From Phenylobacterium sp. (lineage in GTDB: Bacteria; Pseudomonadota; Alphaproteobacteria; Caulobacterales; Caulobacteraceae): 64,000 nt of DNA. Positions 1 to 7,308 of the stretch are shown here, piece by piece. The stretch's first letter is position 1, and every line of letters begins with the position of its first letter. The stretch is taken from NCBI RefSeq assembly GCF_030651185.1, contig NZ_JAUSCJ010000022.1, positions 248,001 through 312,000 of the forward strand, in the 5' to 3' direction. Both the position numbers and the translations under genes were made by a program. The notes under the pieces are model-generated. The model ran no database searches and was not told where the DNA came from. It worked only from the letters and a program-made list of their open reading frames with translations.

Positions 1-200
1 GACCACTTCTTCACGATCCCGGCCTGCTCGGCATAGGGCCAGGGCATCCAACCGGCATAGATGGTCCAGCCGACGGTGTAGGTCTTGGCGGCCGGCGCCG
101 CGGCGCTCTCGGTCTCCGTCTTCGGGCTGCAGGCGGCGAGCGCCAGGCCGACAAGGGCCGCCGTGGCGGCGACTTTCACTCCGGTAAGCCACTTGGTCAT
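1..200 (-). CDS. ABC transporter substrate-binding lipoprotein (partial, NitT/TauT type)
   Basis: Only the first 66 codons are in the window; the gene runs off the left edge. The start at 200 is followed by a basic, hydrophobic signal peptide and a lipobox L-A-L-A-A-C, so the mature protein should be lipid-anchored in the periplasm. After a short Ala-rich linker comes T-Y-T-V-G-W-T-I-Y-A-G-W-M-P-W, which resembles the N-terminus of NMT1/TauA-like binding proteins, including those near urea carboxylase genes. The substrate cannot be told from this fragment. It is divergent from the oxygenase at 453. Confidence 0.75.
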   Translation of the reverse strand, partial: MTKWLTGVKVAATAALVGLALAACSPKTETESAAAPAAKTYTVGWTIYAGWMPWPYAEQAGIVKKW

Positions 201-246
201 CTCGATCCCCTGTTCCGCAGACCGGCCTCGCCCGTCTTTCGAGCGA

Positions 247-272
247 TATTACTGAGTGCGCAGATCGTAATA
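247..272. promoter_or_regulatory. Inverted repeat TATTAC-N14-GTAATA in divergent promoter region
   Basis: Perfect 6-base arms lie at 247-252 and 267-272, between the partial binding-protein gene (start 200) and the oxygenase (start 453). A further GTAATAC occurs at 423-429. It may be an operator for either gene. No regulator is identified; a chance repeat is possible. Confidence 0.3.
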
Positions 273-452
273 ATCCACGGCTCCGGCGTGCGCGGCGCGG
301 AGAGGCGGAAAGGCGCCGCAAAACGAGGCAGGGAGGCGGCCGGATGACCGTCCAGGCGTCAATCGAGGGGGCCGTCGCGGCCGCTTCGCGTCGAGGGTGA
401 CTGAATACGAACAGTTCAATTGGTAATACGTGCGACGCCTGGGAGACCGCTC

Positions 453-1448
453 GTGACCCGCAATTTCCAGTCTGTGCCGGTGGTGGATATTGCCCGCCTC
501 GGCTCGCCCGACGCGGCTGATCGCCAGGCCGTGGCCGAGGCCCTTGGCCGCGCGGCGCGGGAGGCCGGCTTTCTCCACGTCACCGGCCACGGGCTGAACC
601 CGGCCCTGATCGACGATCTGCTGGCCGCCGCCCAGCGCTACTTCGCCCAGCCGATGCCTGTGAAAATGGGGTGCTATATCGGTGGCTCCACCAACCACTC
701 CGGCTACGTCCCAGAAGGTGAGGAGGTCTTTCCGGGCGGCAAGATCGACAGGAAGGAGGCCTATGACATCGGCCTCGACTGGCCGCACGGCGATGACCGC
801 GCCCCGATGATGGGGCCGAACCTCTGGCCCGACGACGCGGGCTTCAAGGCCGCCGCCGAGGCCTATTATTCCGCGATCTCCGGCCTGGCCCGGCGGCTGT
901 TTGGCGGCTTCGCCCTGGCGCTGGGTTTGCCCCAGGACGCCTTCGAAGCCCACCTGACCTGCCCGCCCAGCCAGCTTCGCGTCATCCACTACCCCTTCGA
1001 TCCCCATGCCGAGCCTGACCAGCAGGGGATCGGCGCCCATACCGACTATGAGTTCTTCACCCTGCTGCACGGCACCGCGCCGGGCCTGGAGGTGATGAAC
1101 GGGGAGGGGCGTTGGGTCGACTGCCCGCCGATCCCGGGCGCCTTCGTGGTCAATATCGGCGACATGCTGGAGGCCTGGACCAACGGCGAGTTCGTCGCGA
1201 CCTCGCACCGGGTCCGCAAGGTCGGCGAGGAGCGCTACAGCTTCCCCTTCTTCGCCACCTGCGATTACTGGACGGTGGTGGCGCCGCACCCGGCCTTCGT
1301 CAGCGACGAGCGTCCTGCCCGCTATCGGCGCCTGGTGTCGGGCGACCACCTGATGGCCCAGACCATCGCGACGTTCGGGTATCTGCAGGACCGTCGCGAC
1401 GGCGTGTCGGCGACCCTGGCCTTCGGACAGGAAGCGAAGGTCGTCTAA
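453..1448 (+). CDS. Isopenicillin N synthase-like 2-oxoglutarate/Fe(II) oxygenase
   Basis: 331 aa. The GTG at 453 is preferred because GGGAG sits 7 bases before it; a TTG at 420 is in frame but lacks such a site. The double-stranded beta-helix fold is recognisable: iron ligands H196 and D198 (G-A-H-T-D) and H252 (T-S-H-R-V), and the 2-oxoglutarate-binding R261-x-S263. The N-terminal half (V-P-V-V-D-I, G-F-L-H-V-T-G-H-G) is typical of the isopenicillin N synthase/flavonol synthase superfamily. The bacterial members are mostly uncharacterised, so the substrate is unknown. A paralogue with the same motif order lies at 8760-9950, across the ABC transporter. Confidence 0.9.
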   Translation: MTRNFQSVPVVDIARLGSPDAADRQAVAEALGRAAREAGFLHVTGHGLNPALIDDLLAAAQRYFAQPMPVKMGCYIGGSTNHSGYVPEGEEVFPGGKIDRKEAYDIGLDWPHGDDRAPMMGPNLWPDDAGFKAAAEAYYSAISGLARRLFGGFALALGLPQDAFEAHLTCPPSQLRVIHYPFDPHAEPDQQGIGAHTDYEFFTLLHGTAPGLEVMNGEGRWVDCPPIPGAFVVNIGDMLEAWTNGEFVATSHRVRKVGEERYSFPFFATCDYWTVVAPHPAFVSDERPARYRRLVSGDHLMAQTIATFGYLQDRRDGVSATLAFGQEAKVV

Positions 1449-1591
1449 TTCCTCCCCTCCGGGGGAGAGGGACCGCGAAGCAGTGGAGGGGGTTAGGGCC
1501 GTAGGGTTCCCAGCGTCCGAGCCCCCTCCGTCTCGCGGCCTTTGGCCACGATCCACCCCCCCGAACCGGCCTGCGGCTTGGGGGAGGAATT
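1447..1591. repeat. Dispersed intergenic palindromic element, copy 1
   Basis: Outer arms AATTCCTCCCC (1447-1457) and GGGGAGGAATT (1581-1591) are perfect inverted repeats of 11 bases, and inner GGAGGGG/CCCCTCC arms also pair. The interior carries 'gagggaccgcgaagcagtgg', a signature seen again in related form at 36621-36756. Open frames inside it are by-products of the palindrome. From 1592 to 1736 I see no other feature. Confidence 0.6.
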
Positions 1592-1736
1592 TGGGCGGCG
1601 CTGCCCTGTATCGGCGTGTTCGGACGATTTACTGCTCAGGCATTGGGCAGGCGCGTTGAGTTCGCTGAGTCCTGGCCGCGCCGCCATATCCGCCGCCCGC
1701 GCCGCGCCTACCCTCGAACCTCGCCTGGAGGTTCCC

Positions 1737-1856
1737 ATGACCCCTCGAAAGATCACCCCGAAAGCCACCCAGCCCCTCGCCGCCGTCCCGTGGGTCGTGC
1801 TGCTGCGTTCGGCCCTGTTCCAGGCGATGACCGTGCGGGCCGACAGACTGGGTTAG
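1737..1856 (+). CDS. Possible 39-aa protein
   Basis: A short frame starts at ATG 1737 with GGAGG 7-8 bases upstream and ends in TAG at 1854-1856, overlapping the convergent stop of the NikR-like gene. The product is basic at the N-terminus (M-T-P-R-K-I-T-P-K) with a short hydrophobic middle (A-A-V-P-W-V-V-L-L). The good ribosome-binding site is the only support; no family is recognised, and in GC-rich DNA such frames occur by chance. Confidence 0.3.
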   Translation: MTPRKITPKATQPLAAVPWVVLLRSALFQAMTVRADRLG

Positions 1857-2356
1857 CGGGCGCCGGCCCGGCGGCGCATGGGCGCCACGGGCTCGGCCGC
1901 CCCATGAGCATGCAGCGGCGGCAGCAGGGAGCGCGTCGTCACCAGTTTCAATTGCTGAACCGCGCGGACCCGGCGCAGCCGGTCGCAGAGCTGTTGCAGA
2001 CGCTCGGCGGAGCCCTGGACCAGCAGCACTTCCAGCGAGCGATCCTCTTCCAGAAAGACGTGCTGCGAGGAGATCACCTCGGGGAGGTACTCGGACTGGA
2101 CGCGGGCGAGCGCATGACGCACCCGGCCGCTCTCGGCGCGATAGATCAGGGTGATGGTGCCGGCCATGACGCCGTCGGCCAGACCGTCCTCGGTGTCGGC
2201 CAGTTCATGGCGGATCAGTTCGGCGATCATCTGCGAGCGACTGGGAAGGCCGCGGCGCGAGACCATGGCGTCCAGTTGCGTCAGCAACTTGCTGGGCAGG
2301 CTGATGCCGATGCGGGCGAGTTGCGGGAGCAGGTCCTGGGCCACGGCGTAATCCAA
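1853..2356 (-). CDS. NikR-like ribbon-helix-helix regulator lacking most Ni ligands
   Basis: 167 aa. The N-terminus (R-I-G-I-S-L-P to about residue 50) is a CopG/MetJ ribbon-helix-helix domain; residues 64-140 align without gaps to the ACT-like C-terminal domain of NikR. Of the four E. coli NikR nickel ligands (H76, H87, H89, C95) only the H87 equivalent (H99) remains; the others are S88, F101 and S107. DNA binding is therefore likely, a classical Ni response unlikely. The start is a TTG directly after an in-frame stop; a GTG at 2344 is the alternative. An inverted repeat with NikR spacing lies at 2378-2405. The gene is downstream of the ABC operon, on the same strand. Confidence 0.8.
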   Translation of the reverse strand: MDYAVAQDLLPQLARIGISLPSKLLTQLDAMVSRRGLPSRSQMIAELIRHELADTEDGLADGVMAGTITLIYRAESGRVRHALARVQSEYLPEVISSQHVFLEEDRSLEVLLVQGSAERLQQLCDRLRRVRAVQQLKLVTTRSLLPPLHAHGAAEPVAPMRRRAGAR

Positions 2357-2377
2357 CTATGACTGACGGCTCAGCCG

Positions 2378-2405
2378 CGCATAACATTCGCATGGTGCGT
2401 ATGCG
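2378..2405. promoter_or_regulatory. Candidate NikR-type operator CGCATA-N16-TATGCG
   Basis: Perfect 6-base arms at 2378-2383 and 2400-2405 are separated by exactly 16 bases, the arm length and spacing of the E. coli NikR operator (GTATGA-N16-TCATAC). It lies 22 bases upstream of the NikR-like start, so autoregulation is the simplest reading (inference). Confidence 0.5.
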
Positions 2406-2452
2406 GCGATCAACGCGCCAGGGTCGATTTGGCGGAGTCTTGGTTTGTCGCC

Positions 2453-3181
2453 TCAGGAGAGGGCAGGCGCCGGGACGTCGCAGTCGATCAGCGTCCACTC
2501 GGCCGGGTCCACCGCGCCCAGGTCGGTCCCCTCCAGCCAGGGATAGGACGACAAGGTCACCTGACGCGAGGCGCCGTCGATCTTGCCATGACAGAGCCGC
2601 ATGGAGAGCGCGGCGATGGCGGCCTCGCGCTTCCCGGCCGCGAGCGCCTCGGTGACATAGGCGGTGAGCGACTCGGCCGGCGCCAGGGGTGTCGCCCGGT
2701 CGCGGATTTCCAGGAAGTACTCGCCCGCGATCACCAGCAGGCCCTTGGCCTCGCCGGCCAACCTGTAGGCCGCCAGAGGGGTCGCGCTGAGCGCCTCCTG
2801 ACGCCAGATTTCCTGGTACTCCGAATGGATGCCGTCCTCGATCATGACGCCGTCCTTCACCGCGAAGGTCGCCTCATCCACCGAGTCGTTGGGGGGCTGG
2901 TAGTCCAGGTCGCGGCGCCACAGGCAGACATTCCCGGTGGCCGTCAGCTCGCCGGCGAACCCCTGCACGGCGGCCATCTGGATCAGCTCGGTGTCGGTAT
3001 AGTCGGCGAAACCCAAGGCGCCGTCGCGCGTGGGCCGATCGGCCTTGACCCGGATGTCGGCGTACCAGGACCGGGTCTGCAGCCACAGCACCCGGGTGGT
3101 CTCGTCGCGATAGCCCTTGGGTGTGGTTATAACCTCGCGGCGCCACAGGCCGGTGAGGTCTGGGGGGACATGGGCCGACAT
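2453..3181 (-). CDS. Conserved protein of unknown function in the ABC operon
   Basis: 242 aa, with no signal peptide or membrane segment. It begins M-S-A-H-V-P-P-D-L-T-G-L-W-R-R-E and contains many aromatic/Arg patches (W-L-Q-T-R-S-W-Y-A-D-I-R) that suggest a beta-rich, lipocalin-like or HRI1-like fold, but I cannot assign a family firmly. Its start is 4 bases after the stop of the permease at 3186-4001, so it is almost certainly co-transcribed with the transporter and may bind or modify the imported substrate (inference). Confidence 0.75.
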   Translation of the reverse strand: MSAHVPPDLTGLWRREVITTPKGYRDETTRVLWLQTRSWYADIRVKADRPTRDGALGFADYTDTELIQMAAVQGFAGELTATGNVCLWRRDLDYQPPNDSVDEATFAVKDGVMIEDGIHSEYQEIWRQEALSATPLAAYRLAGEAKGLLVIAGEYFLEIRDRATPLAPAESLTAYVTEALAAGKREAAIAALSMRLCHGKIDGASRQVTLSSYPWLEGTDLGAVDPAEWTLIDCDVPAPALS

Positions 3182-3185
3182 CGTC

Positions 3186-4001
3186 TTACGCCTCCAGGGG
3201 CCGGTGGCGGCCCATCAGCTTGGGCAGGTCGCCGATGGCGGCCAGCAGGCTGAAGGCGGCGAAGCCCAGCAGGATGAAGATCACCGCGCCCACGCACATG
3301 GTGGGTTCATAGCCGGAGCGCAGGCTGGTGAACACGCGGATCGGCAGGGTCTGCACCGAGAAGCCGGCCACCATGTAGGCGATCAGGTACTCGTTCAGGC
3401 TCAGCACGAAGACATAGACCAGCGCGCAGAGGATGTAGGGGGTCATGGCCGGCCGCACCACCATGCGGAAGGCCTCGGCGTCGCCGGCCCCCATGGTATG
3501 GGCGGCCTCGATCAGCGCCTTCTCGATGGACTGGAAGCCCACCGACAGCATGGCCACAGGGATGCCCAGCAGGATCACCGAGTGGCTCAGCACCACGTTC
3601 TCGATGCGGCCCACATGGCCCATAACGCCCCAGAAGGCCGAGAACATCAGGGCCGTCACCACGCCGGGCAGCAGGAAAAGTCCCGAGCCGACTCCCGCCA
3701 GGGCCTTGGCTGCCTTGGAGTTATACCGCCAGACCGCGTAGGCGATCGGCAGGGCTACGGTCACCGCGATCACCGAGGCCAGCGTGCTGATGGTGAGCGA
3801 GGTCTCCAGCGACTTCATCCAGCCGGCGTCGGTGAAGAAGGCTCTGTACCATTTCAGGCTGAGATCGCTGGGCGGGAAGGTCATCCGCCGGCCCTCGTTG
3901 AAGGAGACGCCGATCACCACCACCAGGGGGGCGGCGATGAACAGGGCCACCAGGCTGAGGAAGCCGCGGCGCAGGATCGTGGCGAGCAGGCCTTCGTTCA
4001 T
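3186..4001 (-). CDS. ABC transporter permease, PotC type
   Basis: 271 aa integral inner-membrane protein. A hydrophobic N-terminal segment (L-S-L-V-A-L-F-I-A-A-P-L-V-V-V-I) is followed by F-N-E-G-R-R-M-T-F-P-P, typical of PotC/PotI permeases, then about five further membrane spans. The binding-protein-dependent permease (EAA) loop is seen as E-A-A-H-T-M-G-A-G-D-A-E-A-F. The ATG overlaps the stop of the partner permease by ATGA (3998-4001), so the two are translationally coupled. The second half of the permease pair of a polyamine/spermidine-family importer. Confidence 0.9.
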   Translation of the reverse strand: MNEGLLATILRRGFLSLVALFIAAPLVVVIGVSFNEGRRMTFPPSDLSLKWYRAFFTDAGWMKSLETSLTISTLASVIAVTVALPIAYAVWRYNSKAAKALAGVGSGLFLLPGVVTALMFSAFWGVMGHVGRIENVVLSHSVILLGIPVAMLSVGFQSIEKALIEAAHTMGAGDAEAFRMVVRPAMTPYILCALVYVFVLSLNEYLIAYMVAGFSVQTLPIRVFTSLRSGYEPTMCVGAVIFILLGFAAFSLLAAIGDLPKLMGRHRPLEA

Positions 4002-4888
4002 GACGCGGGGCTCCCGGCCCGGCTGAGCAGGCGCACCAGGCCGAGCAGGCCCACCATCAGCGAGACCAGGGCCACGGCCTGGGCGGCGGCCAGGGGCAGG
4101 TTGCCGGTGGTCATGGCGCCGTTGGAGATGAGGATGCCCACCGTCCACTGCTGCGGTCGTCCCAGCACCAGCGGGGTCAGGTAGGAGCCGACGGTGAAGA
4201 TCACCACCAGCAGGCCCGCCGACAGCAGCGGCCCCTTCACCATCGGCGCCACCACGGTCAGGAAGGCCCGCGCCGGCGAGGCGCCCATGGTGGTGGCCGC
4301 CGCCGGGATGTCGTCGTCCAGCTGCGACATGGCCGGGTAGAGGAAGAGGATGATGTAGGGCAGGACCAGATAGACCAGGCAGACCATGACGGCGGCGAAG
4401 TTCGGGTAGAGCGAGTGGGCCTGCTCCATGACCCCCAGCGCCACCAGGGTCTTCACCAGGCCGCCGCTGCCCGACAGCAGCACCTGGAAGGCAAAGACGA
4501 TCAGCACCTCCGACAGCGACAGCGTCGAGAGCAGGCCCACCAGCCAGGTGATCTGGGCCCGGCGCTTCATGCGGCTGATGAAATAGGCGACGGGGAAGGC
4601 CAGGGCGACGCTGATGACGGCGGTGGTCAGCGCCAGGGTGAAGGAGAACAGGGCCACCTTCAGGAACTGCGGCGTCATCAGCTGGCGGTACTGGGTGAGT
4701 TCGAGACCGGCCCGCCACAGGCCGCCATCCTCTCGGTGCGCGAAGCTCAGCTGGACCAGCAGGAACAGCGGGATCAGGCACAGCACGATCAGGAACAGGG
4801 TGGGCAGGGAGAGCAAGCCCGCCAGCACGACCGGGTCGCGGTCGGGCGCCTCGGCGTCGGTCTTCAGCGGGACGGCGAGGTCGGTCAT
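3998..4888 (-). CDS. ABC transporter permease, PotB type
   Basis: 296 aa. The start at 4888 overlaps the ATPase stop (ATGA), which rules out longer in-frame starts. After a polar N-terminus (T-D-A-E-A-P-D-R-D-P) come six hydrophobic spans, the first L-L-S-L-P-T-L-F-L-I-V-L-C. The EAA-type cytoplasmic loop is A-A-A-T-T-M-G-A-S-P-A-R-A-F. PotB-family partner of the permease at 3186; together they form the channel for substrate delivered by the binding protein at 5952. Confidence 0.9.
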   Translation of the reverse strand: MTDLAVPLKTDAEAPDRDPVVLAGLLSLPTLFLIVLCLIPLFLLVQLSFAHREDGGLWRAGLELTQYRQLMTPQFLKVALFSFTLALTTAVISVALAFPVAYFISRMKRRAQITWLVGLLSTLSLSEVLIVFAFQVLLSGSGGLVKTLVALGVMEQAHSLYPNFAAVMVCLVYLVLPYIILFLYPAMSQLDDDIPAAATTMGASPARAFLTVVAPMVKGPLLSAGLLVVIFTVGSYLTPLVLGRPQQWTVGILISNGAMTTGNLPLAAAQAVALVSLMVGLLGLVRLLSRAGSPAS

Positions 4889-5940
4889 GCGGCGAGCACG
4901 CGGCACTGGTTCTGCGGCAGGCGCAGGTGGGCGATGTCGCCGGTCCCCGCCCCCATCCAGTCGCGGGGCTGGACAACGCTGAGCACGTCGCGGCCGTCGC
5001 AATCCAGGTGGACCTCGACGCTGGAACCCATGTCGCGAATGAAGGTGATCCGTCCAGAGACTGTATTGTCGCCCGCGCCGTTGGCGGCGGTGAGCTGGAT
5101 GTCCTCTGGCCGGATGGAGAGCGTCGCCAGACCTCTGGCGCTGGTGGGCTGTGTCATCGGCGCGACCTTGAGAATGTTGGCGCCGAACCGGACAGTTTCG
5201 TGGTCCAGAACCTCCACCGGCAGCAGGTTGGACAGGCCGATGAAGTTGGCGACGAAGGTGTTGGCCGGCGCGCGGTAGATCGACAGCGGACTGCCGTACT
5301 GCTGGATCTTGCCATCCCCCATGACGGCGATGCTGTCCGCCATGGACATGGCCTCGCGCTGGTCATGGGTCACCAGGATGGTGGTGATCTGCAGGCGCTT
5401 CTGCAGCAGGCGCAGCTCGATCTGCATTTCCTCCCGCAGCTTGGCGTCGAGAGCCGAGAACGGTTCGTCCAGCAGGAAGATCGGCGGCTCCTGGGCCAGA
5501 GCCCGGGCGATGGCGACGCGCTGGCGCTGGCCGCCGGAGAGCTGGCTGACCGCCCGCTTCTCCATGCCGGGCAGGCGGACGAGTGTCAGCAGTTCGTCGA
5601 CGCGGGCCTTGCGCTGGCGGGCGTCCTGCCCCTGCAGGCGCAGGCTGAAGGCCACGTTCTCGCCCACGGACAGGTGGGGGAAGAGGGCCAGGGACTGGAA
5701 GACCATGCCGAACTTTCGGACATTGGCCGGCTGCCGGGTGATATCGCGGCCGTTGAGGGCGATCGACCCCTCGCCGGGCTGCTCCAGTCCGGCGATCATC
5801 CGCATCAGGGTGGTCTTGCCGCAACCGGAGGGGCCGAGGAAACAGACGAACTCCCCCTGCGGAATCGACAATGACACGTCGTCGACAGCGAGGTGGGCGC
5901 CGAAGGCCTTGGTGACCTTGCTGATCTCAAGTCCGAACAT
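4885..5940 (-). CDS. ABC transporter ATPase, PotA type
   Basis: 351 aa. Walker A G-P-S-G-C-G-K-T-T (36-44), signature L-S-G-G-Q (134-138), Walker B I-F-L-L-D-E (154-159) and switch H192 are all intact, followed by a TOBE-like C-terminal region (L-S-I-R-P-E-D-I-Q from about 275). Length and architecture match the PotA/CysA/MalK branch of import ATPases. It energises the permeases encoded directly downstream and overlaps the PotB-type gene by 4 bases. The binding-protein gene ends 11 bases upstream. Confidence 0.93.
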   Translation of the reverse strand: MFGLEISKVTKAFGAHLAVDDVSLSIPQGEFVCFLGPSGCGKTTLMRMIAGLEQPGEGSIALNGRDITRQPANVRKFGMVFQSLALFPHLSVGENVAFSLRLQGQDARQRKARVDELLTLVRLPGMEKRAVSQLSGGQRQRVAIARALAQEPPIFLLDEPFSALDAKLREEMQIELRLLQKRLQITTILVTHDQREAMSMADSIAVMGDGKIQQYGSPLSIYRAPANTFVANFIGLSNLLPVEVLDHETVRFGANILKVAPMTQPTSARGLATLSIRPEDIQLTAANGAGDNTVSGRITFIRDMGSSVEVHLDCDGRDVLSVVQPRDWMGAGTGDIAHLRLPQNQCRVLAA

Positions 5941-5951
5941 GGCGGAGCCCC

Positions 5952-7046
5952 TCAGCTCGAGATCATCTTGGTGAAGTTGGTCGCCATGAAATCCAGGTGC
6001 CGGGCGCGGGCCTCATAGTTGGTGGTGATCGGCGGGATCTCGCTGGAGACCCTGTTGAACTCCTCCGACGTCAGGTCCAGCAGTTCGCGCCGGATCAGTG
6101 GTGGGGCGTTCACCTTGCGGGCGATCAGGTTCTGGGCCTGCGGCGAGCACATGAAGTTGATGAAGGCGTCGGCCTCGGCGACCTTGGTGGAGGCGGCGGG
6201 CTGGCACCAGGAGCCGAAATCCATCACGGCCCCCTCCTTGGGGAAGACGATGGAGAGCGGCGTGCCACTGGCCTTCAGGGTGGCGGCGACGTCGGCGAAG
6301 TAGACGCCGCCCTTCACCTCCCCATTCTCCAGGGCCGTTTGCATGGTGCCCTCCGACTCCCACCACAGCTTGGTGTTGGGCTTCAGCTCGGCGATCTTGT
6401 TGATCACCTTCAGGATCCCGGCCTCGGTGTCGAGGGTCGCGGGGCCGTCGAAATAGGTCTTGGCGGTGATGTCGAAGATCGGCCCCGCCCCGGCGCCGGC
6501 CAGGCCCCAGGCGTCGCGATAGGCCGGTTCCCAGAGGGCGGTCCAGGTGTCGATGGGGGTCTTGATCTGGTCGGGATTGACCACAAGGGCCAAGAACCAG
6601 CCCAGGGCGCCGACGCCGTCGATCCCCTTGGGGCCTGACAGTACGTATTGCCAGGGCAGGTTTCCGAGGTTCGGCAGGGCCTTGGGGTCGCGCTGGCGCC
6701 ACAGGTTGGCTTTACGGCCGCGGTTCACGTCCACCGCCGTCGAGATGCAGAGGTCCATGGGGGCGATGCCGGCCTTGTTGGCCTCGATGAGCTGAAGCAG
6801 GAACTGCAGACCCGCCGGCTGGGCAATGGATTCCACCTTGATGCCGGTGGCCTTCTCGAACACCGGATAGACGTGGGCCGACATCGCCTCCTCGAAGTTG
6901 CCGCCGTAGCTGGAGACCTTGAGGGTGTTGGCGCCGCCGCCCGAGGCTTTGGGCGAGCAGGCCGCCAGGGTGAGTCCCGCGGCCCCCATCAGCAGGCCTC
7001 GCCGGTTCAGGAAGCCGGGTCGTCGGCCGTCTTGGTCTGCGTCCAT
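5952..7046 (-). CDS. ABC transporter substrate-binding lipoprotein, PotD/PotF type
   Basis: 364 aa. The start at 7046 is chosen because GGAG lies 7 bases upstream and because it gives a clean signal: R15-R16 (N-R-R-G-L-L-M-G) then L-T-L-A-A-C with C30 as the lipid-modified residue; this could be a Tat lipoprotein. The mature part starts N-T-L-K-V-S-S-Y-G-G-N-F-E, characteristic of extracellular solute-binding proteins for polyamines and similar cations. First gene of the operon running to 2453. The exact substrate is not determined; a polyamine is suggested by family only. Confidence 0.88.
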   Translation of the reverse strand: MDADQDGRRPGFLNRRGLLMGAAGLTLAACSPKASGGGANTLKVSSYGGNFEEAMSAHVYPVFEKATGIKVESIAQPAGLQFLLQLIEANKAGIAPMDLCISTAVDVNRGRKANLWRQRDPKALPNLGNLPWQYVLSGPKGIDGVGALGWFLALVVNPDQIKTPIDTWTALWEPAYRDAWGLAGAGAGPIFDITAKTYFDGPATLDTEAGILKVINKIAELKPNTKLWWESEGTMQTALENGEVKGGVYFADVAATLKASGTPLSIVFPKEGAVMDFGSWCQPAASTKVAEADAFINFMCSPQAQNLIARKVNAPPLIRRELLDLTSEEFNRVSSEIPPITTNYEARARHLDFMATNFTKMISS

Positions 7047-7308
7047 AGCCACGCTCCATCGGTGCCCCCTGACAGTCGATCCGCGCCGGAGGGCTTGCAA
7101 AGCCTGGCCGACCTGGCTGGGAGCACCTGTCCCGTTTGCCCTGAACCCGTGCAAGGAAGGGGCGCCTGGAGACTACGTTTCGAGCAGTTCGTACTACTGG
7201 GCAGGCGCCGCGCCACAGACTCCCGTTCGATGAGCCACCGTGGGCGGCGCGGGGACGGGAAGCGGGGAAGTATGGCGGCGGTATCCAAGTTCCAATGAGG
7301 CCCGGCCC

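Noticed and set aside
249..1556. 435-codon minus-strand frame over the first oxygenase
   Set aside because: The plus-strand oxygenase carries all iron and co-substrate ligands; the antisense product has no motif.
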